A stretch of 64,000 bases of DNA from Nomia melanderi (Eukaryota; Arthropoda; Insecta; Hymenoptera; Halictidae): the NCBI RefSeq assembly GCF_051020985.1, contig NC_135010.1:7376001-7440000 (forward strand), in the 5' to 3' direction. Under the pieces are notes generated by a model, which was not told the DNA's origin, ran no database searches, and saw only the letters and a list, made by a program, of their open reading frames with translations. The position numbers and the translations under genes are program-made. Shown one piece after another: positions 11,642-24,039 of the stretch (within the stretch, counting starts at the first letter, position 1; each line of letters begins with the position of its first letter).

Positions 11642-11690
11642 TTAAAGATCAACACATAAAAAGTGTAGAAATTAATATATACAAGATTAA

Positions 11691-11918
11691 TCCTTTGCAC
11701 TCGAAAAGTCACCACCTGATTTGATACAGGTAAATTATGAAGTTGAATATTTAGTGTTCTAAATGAAACTTTGTATTGCTATGTGAAATATTTAAATAAA
11801 ATAGCTTTTTTGCTTAATTTACCTGTGAATTATCGTTAAATTAGTTTCAAACAATGCCATCTATATCTCGTCGGAAAATGTTGAATATTTCCAGTGAAAA
11901 ACTTTCGAGTGCAAAGGA
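11691..11918 (+). mobile_element. TTAA-flanked MITE, family A (copy 2, reference)
   Basis: A 228-bp element with perfect TTAA at 11687-11690 and 11919-11922. The terminal inverted repeat is near-perfect for at least 16 bp: TCCTTTGCACTCGAAAAG at the left; reversed right end TCCTTTGCACTCGAAAGT. The interior contains AAATAAAATAGCTTTT and TTTCCAGTGAAA, found again in the copies at 17602, 23383 and 48151. No open frame, so it is a non-autonomous piggyBac-like element by inference. Confidence 0.85.
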
Positions 11919-12498
11919 TTAATTCATGACCGAGACATTTTTACAAATATATTTTGCCAATTCGGCTAACACAAGAAGCTCAGGAGGCACAGAATAAAAG
12001 TTTTAGAAAACATCGTAAATTAAATTCAGGGAAATGCAGCATTGGAGAAAAAACTATCCCCTTCTTCGACGTGGCAGCGTCCTCCAGCCATGGAAAACAA
12101 ACGGGTAAGAGGTTTTTGTTATCATCGCGTGGAACGGGATTTTCGCTGGACGACGTCTGCTAACGCGAACGAAATCAGCAACGATTTTGTCGCACCCGCA
12201 AGAGGATGCGACGTTAACGCGCCAAGGCTCGTACGCTGAATGACCAGCACTCTATGATCGTCCTCTAGACGATCCACCCCCGCACTGTCTAGCGGCCAGA
12301 CTACCAGGAGCCAACTGTGTCTTGTACGCAGTCAATTTCGGTTTATCGCCGTGCTCTTCTGGTTTACGGTGGAGGATCTTGCCGTTGAATCGGTTTAACC
12401 CTTTTTCGAGTGATTTCATTCACGACTGCGTAAACTGTTTTGGTGTTAGTAATTTAATGGAAAGAGTAATTCTGCCTTGTATCGATGTTGATGATTAA

Positions 12499-12690
12499 CA
12501 CTAGAACCGAATGGGTCAAGATGACTTGTTTCTGATTTCTTCTTTTACAATTATTGAAAAGGTACAGATACATGTACGAAAAATTATTAACGGAACTAAT
12601 TTAGTAACAGCAAAATTGAAAAATAACTCAATTGAGATCTCAATGAACGCAAGCTTATGGTTTTTATAAAGAAATCGGTGATAGGAAAAT
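12499..12690 (+). mobile_element. Family B MITE, 3'-truncated (copy 3)
   Basis: TTAA at 12495-12498 is followed by CACTAGAACCGAATGGGTCA, then the B interior (TTCTGATTTCTT, CTAATTTAGTAACA, TGAGATCTCAATGA). Similarity fades near 12690 and no right terminus with TTAA was found. Confidence 0.6.
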
Positions 12691-12699
12691 CCTATTTAA

Positions 12700-15600
12700 G
12701 TTTAACTTGATTGAATGTGAGGAATGTTATGTCTGCTGAGCTCTGTGCGAGATTTTTGTTATGTGTTTGATATGGTATCATGAGAGTACGAGTTAAGGGT
12801 TTCTTATGGTTTCGTAAGATTTGTTATGGAGTATTGTTAGAGAGCTTGAAGATGAGTACTGAAGTAAATGTTGGATTGTTTGCGAATAAATTCTGGGATT
12901 CGAGGTTTATGGCTTTTTGAATTGGAAGGGAAATTATCTGAATTGTAAAGCAGTTAGAAATATTTGAATTTTTGTATAAGTATGATCAAAATTGTTTTAA
13001 TATATATTTAACTTTTCTCTTACTGAAGTAGCTTTTTCCACTATGGTATGTTTGAGATATTAGGTTAGGGTAGACATTTCAGAGAGTTTTCTTTATTCAC
13101 ATTTTAACGAAAGAATGTGAAATTTGTGTAGAAAGGGCGAGAGGGCCCTGAAATCATTGATTGCGCGAAGAAACACGAGGGTTGAAGCTACTATTGGATA
13201 ACTTGCTTTAACCCCCGGATCCTTCGACCCTTAGACCCTAACCGAGACCTAGGGATACTTTGGACTTTGGACATCTGTCCCTATCGGGTTCCATGTCTGA
13301 GCTAAGGGCTGAATCTTCTCAGAACACTCCTAAATTGTCTGTTGAGCCTTCGCTAGATCAAGTTCGTAATCACAGTTATGACATTTGATCTGGGATTAGT
13401 ATCGAAAAACATTCTTACGTATCTATTATGTACATCTATCAATCTCTCACTGTCACTTGATCGTGTGGACCACCCTCAGATTTTCTGAAAACAGCACTTC
13501 CTCTAGAACATTATTGTATTTTATTTCCTAAATTGAACAGCTTTCCCATATCACACTTAAGTATTTTAAAAAGCCTGCAACTTGTATTTTCATCGCAATA
13601 ACACAATTACCATATTATCAGATTCACAAAAAATGGTCCCTTCTTATAAAAATCCCTTCGATCGATATAAAACTCAATTCTTTAATTTAATACAAATTTC
13701 TCTTTTCAATTTAACACAGCAATCACCAAAATCAATCTACCCAGCAGCATGCACAGTTGCCCCTGAATATCGCAACAGCTATTACTCAACAACATTAACA
13801 GCTTACAGCGCGAATAAAAATTTAAGCAGCTCTCAATCATCCCGGGAACAGGTCATGTTAAGACTTTAATATCCCAAACTCGCGTTCGCGGCGTTACAAC
13901 CCTTAAATAATTGAAATCAGTGACTGGGGTGAAAATCGGCGCAGCCCGACGCGCATGATTTACTGCGAAACGTCTAAGCGAGGAAAGTACGCGAGAAAAC
14001 GTTCGTTGTGCTCGACAGTCGCTGGTTCTTTTTCGCGTTCCGCCTCTTACGCGAATTAAAGTCCATTTAATCGGCCCCGTATATATAGGCGGGCACGGTA
14101 AACGCAGTCGATTTTAATACAGGAATGGAGCCAATACACTCGGAGAGCAATAATTACATTACATCGAGCGAGTCGGTGTACGCAGGCTCATAACTCAAGG
14201 ACCCATTGCCCATCTATTTAGACGTCCACGGGCGACGGGACGGCCCTTTATTTAAGTGCACCCACGGTGTTCTTCCAACCGCGACCGATCGACGAATATC
14301 GGGCCACGGGGTTGACGTCGAACGATCCACGACGTTTTTACGTGACTACTATGATCGCCTGATGCGCCAATAATTTTATACGCAAAGTAAAAGCGCTGTC
14401 GGACCGTTCGATAAAAACTTTGAATATTCCTGTGTCGAATTTAATGCTCGGCAATATTTTTTATCGGCCCTAAAAAGTCCGCAATTTATCCGCGTTCGTA
14501 AATAATTCATTTCCCCTGTCCGCAAACTATCTTCATTAAGATACTTTCGTGTTTCGTGGTTTTTGAACGTTAAAATTTTGTGGAGGGGGCGTGTTATTCG
14601 AGGAGCACCGATATGTTAGCTGTTCCCGCTGATAATTTATTTGCACGTATTTGGGAAATGTGAAATGACAAAGGGAAGTTAGTTATTTCGATGAATTATG
14701 GGATTAATGTATTTTACTATGTTGTACGGATATAATTCTCTTGAATACAGTATTCAATTTTTTAATAGTAGTTATAATAATATATTCTAGATAAAATTAG
14801 TACTATATTGATATCATTTTGTACCTAGTCTGATACAAAATCTAAAACTCTAAACTGCTCAAAAATCCAATTCCGAATTACTGGTTCGTTTTCAGAAACC
14901 CCAAACTGTCTACGAACAAAACACATGTATAACTCTATCAAATTCTACTGAAACCCCTTGCACTGTGCAACATTCCCAATCCTCGATTCTCGAAAATCAC
15001 CTCCTATCCCCTACACATACCTCCCGAATACCAATCAAACTCCAAAAGGCCATCTAATCAAACGCAAGATACGCCTAAGTAATTCTTTCCATCTCAAAGC
15101 AAATATCCGTTGACCTAGCAAGGTCCATCCAGGAATAGCCGTATCGAGAGTTCCGCAGGGATGCGTATCGCGACGCACGGACGGTTCGGCTGGTCCAGCG
15201 TAGCCAGGGTGGCAAGGGTGGGTGCGGATATCGTGGTGGAAATTCGAGGACTCCGGTAATTCCGCGATACGAGGGTAACGAGGTTCCTGGCAGATTATCT
15301 ACCGCCTGGCGGACAACGGCGGCGGAGGGGTTGTTGGCAGCGTGTATCGTCCTGTCCGGGCGGGCGCATCGCGGAAAATATCGATTTCCCTTCTCCATCC
15401 CCCGCTCGCCGGCCTGTTTCTCTCTTTCCCGTTGCTCCCGCCGCGTTCTGGCTGGCGCGGCACGGCGTTTAACAAGCGCGTTACGTTAGCCCCTTTTAAA
15501 AGATCGCACTTCTGACTTCAATGGGCCGTGTAATCGGATTAGGATCGGCACAATGCTCCTGCGAATGTGTAACGTTCCGCGCGGATTCCATCTGCTGGAT

Positions 15601-17590
15601 TTATCCTGGCGCATATGTCCGGCTGACAGGCCCTGCGCTTCTTCCGTCGCGGGATCCTTCGCGCATTTCCAGACGCGTTCACCAGGGGATGCATCCGTTT
15701 AACGGCGACGCGGCCCGTTGGGCGCCACTTCGCTCGGAAGACTCGACGCGGCCTGGCCGCGGCTTCAGCGGTTTGCGTTTTAATTTGCTCGTTGCGTTTT
15801 TTGGAATCGGTTGTCGGGCTTCTTGGGATGTCTCCTTGGTGCGAGTTCGTTTGCAGATGGGGTTAATTTTGCTTGATCCTTTGCGTGTAGTAGATTATGA
15901 AGTATTGTATGGAGTTCAGGTTTGTGGGGTGTATTAGGGTGAATATTGAGATGGAATAGATTTAGTGGATTTGATGCTTTCACTTGGCTTTTGGGTGAGA
16001 GATGTGTCCGGTAGGAAAATGTTCCCAACGTTTTGCCATTATTGCAGTTGATTTGATAGGGTCGAAGAAACACTGATAATGGTGTGTGTCATGGAAAACT
16101 ATCTTTGTATAGGTGCCTTGCTCATGTTTTAGATCAAAGAGCATCACTAGTTTTTTAATTGAATTAATTGTTTGATGTCTTTGTAAGTTTTGAGAAGATT
16201 AAAATGTATATAGAGACCTTAAGATGGCAGTTAAATGCTAATGTAATTAAGCAAGTGCTATCTTAAATGTCACTTGAGTGTAATCTATATTTATGTAATG
16301 TAATTTATGTAATATAGTATAATATAGAACGTAAATGGATATAATGGTCCAATGTTCTAAGGTAAACAGAGGCTTGTGTTTGAAATGAAAATTAATTCAT
16401 TTCTTTATGCAGATTACAATGAAATTTAATTGAAATGTCAGCGAATGTACATTTGATATTTCTATAAAAATTATAGTTGCTTATGGTTCTCTAAAAAGCT
16501 AAAGGCAAATTTAGAATACACATTGGTACTTAGACCAGGTTTCTGTGATAGGGCATAAACTTTCGTACGATTATATAGTTACGATATTTATGTTAATCAT
16601 GTCATAAATATTCCCAACATAGTCTAGAGTTACTGATCTTTTACACAGATAGCTGAATTTAATTTCAAGATACATTATATGAATGCGATTGTTATCTAGA
16701 CTAAACGAACATCAATTATTTAACGAAATAATTATACAGCCCAGAGATAAGCATGAAATTTACCTTGCTTGCGTAATATTGTACCCGAGTGTTAGACTAA
16801 ACTAATTCCATTCCTTTCTAAGTTATATTGCACAAACCGTTTCATTACTTGTTCTGTATTCTATCAGATTATCTAGAATTTACGTTACACAAGCAAAGAA
16901 AAGTTAATTGTGCTAAACGCGATACAGCAACATGTTTTTCCGCTTTCAAAATATGTAACCAACAGATCTCAAGATATATTTACTTTGAAAATATACTTAT
17001 AAATTTAGATTCTTCCGATATTGAGAACAGTAAAAAGAAAATTCTTTTATGTATTAAATTAATAAATCCAAAAATTCCTGCTAAAAATCTTTAACATATA
17101 AACGGCTGAGGGATAAAATAGAATGTCTTGTTATTAAAATTACTTTTGGTAACATTTCACTCTTACCCTATCAAAATGATTAACAAGGAAGCTTTGTTTA
17201 ATTCTATTTTCTTCGGAGCCACGCATAAGATATCAAATTTACATAAACATCCGCAGTATAATAATAAGGTTAAAGTTCCAGGAAGCAATTCATATCGCGA
17301 GCAACAACACAGCGGAATCTCCGTGAATGGAACAATTCACGCGGGCGGCCTTACAACTCCCTCGCTCTCCATTTCCGCCAGCGAGATCCGACAGGTGTTA
17401 CCGCGTTCCACGGCCGCAAAATCGTCAACCCTCTCTACTCGTGCGAACGCGCACAACCACTCGGTTTCTTTAAATCTCGCCCAGCTGATTTCTGGCCACT
17501 TCCAATTCATGTAGCACCGTACGCGTTTCACGACCTCTACACGCGTGTAGAAATAAATGAACAAATTTTTCATTATTTGAACTGAAAACT
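12700..17590. other. Long noncoding stretch, GC island at 15100-15790
   Basis: AT-rich flanks surround GC-rich segments at 13900-14350 and 15100-15790. Frames at 15075-15398 (minus) and 15521-15937 (plus) are island artefacts without a domain or paired splice sites. No complete TTAA element was recognised. Confidence 0.5.
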
Positions 17591-17601
17591 GATATTTTTA
17601 A

Positions 17602-17790
17602 CTCTTTGCACTCGAATGTTATCCACTGGAAATATTCAATATTTTCCAACGAGATATAGATGATACTGTTCGAAACTAATTTAACGATAATTCACAGATA
17701 AATTAAACAATAGAGCTATTTTATTTAAGTATTTCGCATAGAAATACAAAGTTTCATTTAGAATACTAAATATTCGACTTCATCATCCAT
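17602..17790 (-). mobile_element. Family A MITE, truncated at one end (copy 3)
   Basis: TTAA at 17598-17601 is followed by CTCTTTGCACTCGAATG, then the reversed A interior (CACTGGAAATATTCAA, GAAACTAATTTAACGATAAT, CAAAGTTTCATTTAGAA). Similarity stops near 17790, where family B sequence begins. The far terminus is missing. Confidence 0.72.
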
Positions 17791-17794
17791 ACAA

Positions 17795-18004
17795 CTTTGT
17801 CATTCAGATGGGTCGAAATTCTTGATTTCTTCATTTCGCAGTTAGTAAAAATGTATCAGATGTTTCTCTGAGAAAGGATTAAAAAAATTGATTTAGCAAT
17901 ACGTAACGTGAATTATAATTTAATTAAAGTCTCGATAGATGCAGTCTTAAAGTTTCTATAGAGGAATTCTGCAAAGTCAGTTTAACTGCTCGGTAGATTT
18001 AGTG
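17795..18004 (+). mobile_element. Family B MITE, truncated at the left (copy 4)
   Basis: The sequence from about 17795 matches the B interior (CAGATGGGTCGAAATTC, TTGATTTAGCAATACG, AAAGTCTCGATAG). It ends CTGCTCGGTAGATTTAGTG before TTAA at 18005-18008. The first ~20 bp of the element are absent, so a deletion fused it to the truncated A element on its left. Confidence 0.68.
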
Positions 18005-18009
18005 TTAAA

Positions 18010-21000
18010 ACACCAAGACTTCAATGTGCTTTTCGTAGAATGTAAGAAACTATTAATTAGTATGTAATTTGAAAGAAATGCATTTATATTTTCTCGGTGT
18101 ACTAATCAGTAGAAATTATTTCGAAAACGTGCTTCGAAATCATTTAATAAATAGAATTGCTTATTTTTCCATTTCTAATTGTGTTGGAGGAATAATTAAT
18201 TGAATTTACTAGGAATATAGGCCGTATAGTTAAATCAACTTAAGAATGTTTATATTTTCATGATATGTAGAAGTGTTAAAAAAATTCATAAAATACCTAG
18301 CTTAATAAATTTTCGTGTACTTAATATTCACTTCATTCTCTGAGACAAATCGCGAATGAAATAGAATGTTACTCGAACATAATTTCTTGAAGCTGTTGAC
18401 ATTACTGGTGGTTCTATGCTTAACAGAAAAATGCTCTCTTCCTTTTACATTTTCTTTTCACGTTTCTCTTTCACTCACCTCCATATTTTTCACCTTACTG
18501 CCACCCACGAAAACCATATTTTCTGTCGTGCAATAAACCACATAAAACGAGAGCCAACGCATTCAGTTGAAAAAGGAAAATCTAAAAAATTTCATTATAT
18601 CTTTTTCATTTAATATTCATAACGCAATGCGAATATACAATCTCTAAATAAATAATAACCCCTAGAAATGCCAGAAAACTATCAAACAACAAGGACAACA
18701 CTTCAAAAAAAGTCTCAAATCAACAAAGTAACAAATATCGCCAAACACCTTCAAAAAATACAATTCACCTACCATTCAACAGTAACCAGCCACCAACCCA
18801 AAGCGTCCCCACCTCGTCAACCCTTCAACCATCCCCGCGAAGGACAGTCCCTCGTAAGTTCTCGTGCGAAGCAACCTTTCCTACACTGGTTCCCCGCGAT
18901 TCGTCAATTAGTAACTTACGAGCGACGTCCCCGAGTTTACGACGTTCCGTCGCAACCGGCCGGCTGCCTTATCGGTCGCACGAAACGGACGAGGAATAAA
19001 TCTCGCCTACCCCGTTCGCCGTCGGTGCAAGCCAAACTTCTGACTTCCGGCCGTCGTCAAGTGTTTACGCCGGCCGAGGAGCAAGCAGGAAAACCGATAC
19101 ACTGGAAGAGAAAACAAGGCGTGCTGTAGGAGGCCGCGGCGAGTCAGACAATGGGGCCCTTTTACGGTAAAAAGCAGTTACTGTCTGTGTTTGAAACTTT
19201 CCCCCTTTAGAAAAATATCACCTTCCTGCTCTACCGGAGACCAAATAAATGTAACTCCGTCGCCGCCTCCTCCTCCATCACCGAACCTCTCTCTTTCCAC
19301 CCTTCCAACCCTGTCCACCCCTTTCATCCCGCCGGGAACCCAAGCAACGGGTTCCTCGATCTACCGAAAACTCGCTGGGAGGAAATATTTCTGGGATGCG
19401 GCCGCCCGGTGCCGCCCCTGCGGCTGATTTTCCTCGCGGAGCCAGCCGCGCCGCGACCTATCGATTTGTTCCCGCGTATTATTTCGGTATGCCCGGCGAA
19501 GCACCAATGAAGACGGTTTGCTTTTTCAAGTATCGCCAGTATTCCGCGCACGTTCATTCATCGATCGAGCGGCTGGTCGGCCGACGGCCTCCCGGAAACC
19601 ACCGCCCCGCTCGCCGCGAACCGTGTTCCGAATGAAAGTTTTTTTTTTCCGCTTCAACCCCCCGTGCCGAACACGATGTTCGGCGCGCAACCGATGATTC
19701 GCGCGGAACGAGGGTATTGGTCGCCTGGCGTGGGAGGAAATGACGGAGGACGCGTCCTCCGGATGAAAGGAGGATAAGGATGAAAGGAGCGCGCAGCAAT
19801 CGAGAGTGACGGATCGAAGGTTCGAGTTCCAGGACCGGCCGGTTTTCAACGAGGATTCTGTCAGTCTCGAGGAGATTCGGGATATCTCCTTACTGTCCCG
19901 ATCTCGGGGATCCGAGATCCTTCGATATCCTGTTTGCGCGAGGATTCGACGTCGGATTCGGGATGCTTTATTTTTATCATAGCTCCGGCTGGAGGTTTCC
20001 TCGGTTTTATGATTCTCTTATTGATTTCTTAAGGGGAACTGTTTCGAGGAAAAATTGTTGCGCGCGGTATGATGTAGAACGGAAATAAGGGAAGCTTCGT
20101 GGAACAATTTGGTTTCTTAATTTTGTATCTTAACTTCTTAATTCAGTTTCTTAACTTCTTTAATTCCTTTCTTGATGGCGCGTTATTAAAGAGATTCCCT
20201 TTAGTTGTAATAGTTCGCGAATTAAAGAAACGCGGAGGAATGATTAAATTTCGCTCGGTTGTTTATTACGGAGCGCCTTCAGCTGGGATAAATAAATAAT
20301 CGGATAAACAGGAGCAGCGCAAATAGGACTCGAATGTCAAATATTCTGCGGCAGTTGTATAATTTTCTCCAGCCGCGTTTAATATACATATTAACGGGCT
20401 CGGCCGGCGAGATACATAAATTTGTGTGCAAATAGTTCGTCGTATTGAGGTTAGGGGTGACTACATTGTTCTCCCATTATCGTTTTATATCATGTCCATT
20501 ATATTATCCGAGCGCCGGCTGTAAACGACAAACAATTCTACGGGACGTCGCGTGCACGCTCGCTCCTCGAGCAAATAAGAATTGGTATTTCATTCTCTTA
20601 AGTTCTCCGCTCGTTCACAAACGCGCTTCAACCCTAATTACTCTCTTAGCTTCTTTCCGCCCTCGCGCTTTTCTTCTCTACTCGCGAGTTTCCGGCGCCC
20701 CATCGTCCCCCCCTCTCCTCTTCTTGTCCCGTGATTGTTCGCAGTTTACCTTTATACTATAAACAATCGCCGTTTCGCTCACTCCTCGCTGTCGCTTTCG
20801 TTCGTCCGCGTAACAATCGACCCTCCCTCTGCCGAGCACATTCTCCTATTGGATTGATGGAGAGGTCTCCACCGAGGAGTATTCAGGGCAATGTGTCTTC
20901 GAGGAGCAACTTCATTTAATCGATGATGCGCATTTCATTATTAGTTATCGATGCACCCCACTTTTATTGTGCCTGAATTGCTGGGTAACGATGAAATATC

Positions 21001-22190
21001 GAGGCTCTGAGTGATTGCGTTTTCAAGTAATTTTATTCATTTCGAATAAGTTGAGTGTTGGTGTATAATGAGTACTGTGGATCTTTTGGATTGAGAGTGT
21101 ATTAAAGTTACGATCGCAAATGGTTTTTCCAATAGATATAAATTTCTCATTAATGGATGAATATCTACTAATTAATAATACATATTTCAGGGGAGCATGA
21201 AAAGTTTGTGGCTCGAATTATGTAAAAAATGCACTGACTGTTCAGAAGTATGATTATGTTAAAGTAGGGCAATATCGCTGAATGAAACGCAACGAGATTG
21301 AGGGAGAGTATGATTGAAAAGTTAATGCATTGTAATTTGAGAAATATTAAAAATAGAAGTTTCATGCTTTCATTGTTGAGCTTCGAACTTTTCTACCCTC
21401 GTATAAAGTTTCTTTTTTGTAAATGGGTATTTCTAAGGACACTTGAGTTTTAAGAAGTTATGTTATATATATTTTATTATTCGTTATGTTTGTCTAATTC
21501 TTTTATTATACAAGGTGTGTCAGTTATTTGGAAATGGTTTGGTATAATTGTATTAAGCGAGTTTATTTTCACCGTAACTGTTCTTTACAGAACATTGTGT
21601 AACATATTTACGTTTACCAGGTTAACTTAATTACTTTTCAAAGGATACCAAAAGTAGAGCCAGAAATTATTAGATGAGAACAAATAAGATCTTTCTAGGT
21701 CACTGATCAATCGCAAGCACTCCGGACCGAAGCAAAATTCGTTTAACCGGTCGAAACGGCTCCAATCAAATAATCATCCCTCCAAATTTTCATAATTCTC
21801 TTCGATCCACATTTTTCGCCAATCACCCTAATGAAATTCTCAATTCAAACTCCCTATTTAATACGTTCTCAAAATTCACCCTTAGGAATAGCCCCAAATC
21901 ATATTACATCGGACATAATAAAACGACTTCATCTGGAAAAAGCAACTTTTATTGGATTTAAAATTAATTAATTTAATTTAATTAAAATTAAATAATTCGA
22001 TTACAGTTACCATCTGTAATTATTATAATTAGGATTCACTGTAATCAACATAACAATTCACTATTTTAGATGATAATTTGTATCAAATTAATGATTATCA
22101 ATATTACGTTCACACATAAATGTACACTATATATTTTCGTACTACTAAAATACGATTCAATATTCCAGAATCCTTTTTAACACATTTGGT
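18010..22190. other. Long noncoding stretch, GC island at 18780-19960
   Basis: The island holds mutually overlapping frames on both strands up to 153 residues, rich in Pro, Arg, Ser and Ala, with no domain recognised. A second GC-richer patch lies at 20500-20900. The remainder is AT-rich. No element boundary or RNA gene was seen. Confidence 0.5.
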
Positions 22191-22229
22191 ACGAATGGAA
22201 ACTGTAGTTTCAACAGCAATTTCCATGGT

Positions 22230-22309
22230 CACTTTGGGAACTACAGTATCGCTTTAGAAACTACTGTATTGCTCTGGGAACGGTAGTATCATCCTGGGAG
22301 CTACAGTTA
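22230..22309. repeat. 20-bp tandem repeat, four units
   Basis: Units start at 22230, 22250, 22270 and 22290. They follow CACTTTGGGAACTACAGTAT with substitutions, and a further partial unit lies near 22338-22357. Strict 20-bp spacing rules out a coding repeat. Confidence 0.85.
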
Positions 22310-22379
22310 GTAGTTGAAATAAAAAATTGTGCTTCGCTTACTTTGGGAACTAGCATTCAACCAGAATGTATTAATATAA

Positions 22380-22610
22380 CAATTGCAGTTAACAAGTAAT
22401 ACAGTTGTACTCATACTTACACATACTAAAATAATTATAGTTACAGTTACAATTATACTTATAATTAACATAATATAACACTTACAATCACAATTATAAT
22501 TAATATAACAGTTGCAGTCACAATTATAATCATAATCAACATAATAATTCTACTCAGAATTACACTTACACCTAACACAATAATTACAAACGCAGTTAGA
22601 ATTCCAATTC
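22380..22610. repeat. Degenerate AT-rich minisatellite
   Basis: Imperfect reiterations of CACAATTATAATTAA, TAATATAACA and CAGTTACAATTAT without a strict period. A minus-strand frame through it is Ile/Val-rich and artefactual. Confidence 0.65.
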
Positions 22611-22739
22611 CACATGACACAATAATAATTCTCACGCATAATACCCTTAACCTCAGAAACTCTCGAAATAAATTGCTGAATAGATTAATAAAAGGAACGT
22701 GCTCATCAAGAATCATTCTAAATCCCAAGAATCCTACTC

Positions 22740-23300
22740 TGGAGCCACGAATTCCCTTTCATTTCCGGCGGAATGTTAAGTTCCTCCTGAAATTTCATGG
22801 AGTCCGCGGCGGTCCCAAGGAGCGCGGCCGCGCGCGGATTGAAACGGATTCGTCGTTAGCATCTAAGTAGCTTTCAATCCGGTGCCCGATGCACGTATAG
22901 ACGTGGTTTCATCGTACTCTAGGCTATTGCACCCTCATCCCCCTTCCGCGACACGATTTTCGAGACGCGCACGAAGCGGCTGGTTTTTCTTCCCGCGGGT
23001 CTCACCCCTGTCGCGCCTGCGTCCCGCGATCCGACGCACCGTCTCCACCCCGCCGTCAACCCCTAGTTCGATCGCCCCCTTTCTCTCGGATCACCGGCGT
23101 CGACCGTCCGCCGTCCTTGTCCCGGCAACGCGAAACCCTTTTGAACGGCGGCGCCCGCCTGGCTGCCTGGCTTCCAGGCGCCAGCAGACCTGCTACCACC
23201 ACGCGCGCAGAGTCGCGACGCGACGGGGGCGGAGGACAGTCGAGGACGAACGTCGGGTTCATCATTCATTTTCTAACTCGATGCGACCTTTTCTTTCCCA
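22740..23300. other. GC-rich island, no supported gene
   Basis: A strongly GC-rich, CpG-rich patch. Four or more overlapping Arg/Pro/Ser-rich frames run on both strands at 22882-23341, which is typical of composition rather than coding. It could be a regulatory CpG-rich region. Confidence 0.45.
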
Positions 23301-23453
23301 TTGCTAAGGCTTTCTTACGCTTCCACGTTATACACCCGTGATCTGATCCTTTCCTTTGCGCAATGGAAATGACCATTGTTAATCCTTTGCACCCCGACGC
23401 CTCTCAGTCGCCAATTGACTTGACACGGCAACGTTGTAAAGTTTGATGTTTAA

Positions 23454-23660
23454 TCCTTTGCGACACCAGTTTTATTTACAGGCTTCTTTGTCGAGATATG
23501 TTTAAAATACGTTATATTATTATATTATTTTTAATGTTAGTAGAAAGGATTGTTTACACTTCTTTCTATAAAGTTACTATTTTTCAGAACGCATTTTGAA
23601 TCGAATATTGCAATAATATAGAGTTATCGAGATAATGCAAAAGAAATTCGGAGCGCAAAG
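23454..23660 (+). mobile_element. TTAA MITE family G, left arm of a palindromic pair
   Basis: TTAA at 23450-23453 is followed by TCCTTTGCGACACC. The segment ends GGAGCGCAAAG, the reverse of the family terminus CCCTTTGCGCTCC. It is an inverted copy of 23671-23891, sharing TAACTCTRTATTATT and CAGTGTAAAC/AAGTGTAAAC. It inserted into an A element. Confidence 0.72.
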
Positions 23661-23670
23661 AATTTGAATT

Positions 23671-23891
23671 TGAATTTCCTTTTAATTTTTTCCTGGGTAA
23701 CTCTGTATTATTACTATACTTTATTTGAAACGCATGTTAAAAAGTAATTAGTTTGTAGAGAACAGTGTAAACGCTTCTTCTTACTAATAATATTGAAAAC
23801 AACATGATAATATAATCTACTTTAAAAATGTTTTGAATCACCTGTGAATTAAACTGACGTCGAGTCACGCTTGACATAGGAGCGCAAAGGG
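23671..23891 (-). mobile_element. TTAA MITE family G, right arm of a palindromic pair
   Basis: It aligns to the reverse complement of 23454-23660 over most of its length. The outer end reversed reads CCCTTTGCGCTCCTATG and adjoins TTAA at 23892-23895. The inner terminus is lost or decayed. So 23454-23891 is either one 438-bp palindromic element or two head-to-head insertions. Confidence 0.7.
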
Positions 23892-24039
23892 TTAATATAT
23901 CAAACATTGAAATAAAATAGTTTTGTTCCTGAATTTAGCGCTTTTTCGCGAAGTTAATTTCGGAAAAAGTCTTCCGTGTCTCATTTGAAAACGCTGAGCA
24001 TTTCCAGTGAAACAGTTTTCGAGTGCAAAGGGTTAACGT

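Larger units (their letters stand above)
23383..24032 (+). mobile_element. Family A MITE split by a nested insertion (copy 4)
   Basis: The outer flanks are TTAA at 23379-23382 and 24033-24036. The left part 23383-23449 matches the start of the A copy at 11691 (TCCTTTGCAC, then AGTCGCCAATTGACTTGA). The right part 23896-24032 matches its end (GAAATAAAATAG, CATTTCCAGTGAAAC, TTTTCGAGTGCAAAGGG). Without the 438-bp insert the element is about 210 bp, close to the family length. This is clear transposon-in-transposon nesting. Confidence 0.82.

Noticed and set aside
12395..12412. TTAACCCTTTTTCGAGTG as a family A end
   Set aside because: Resembles the A terminus but the following sequence does not match A and no second end exists.
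19815..19840. tRNA-like T-arm (GGTTCGAGTTCC)
   Set aside because: The flanking bases do not pair as a T-stem and no acceptor, D or anticodon arms could be found around it.
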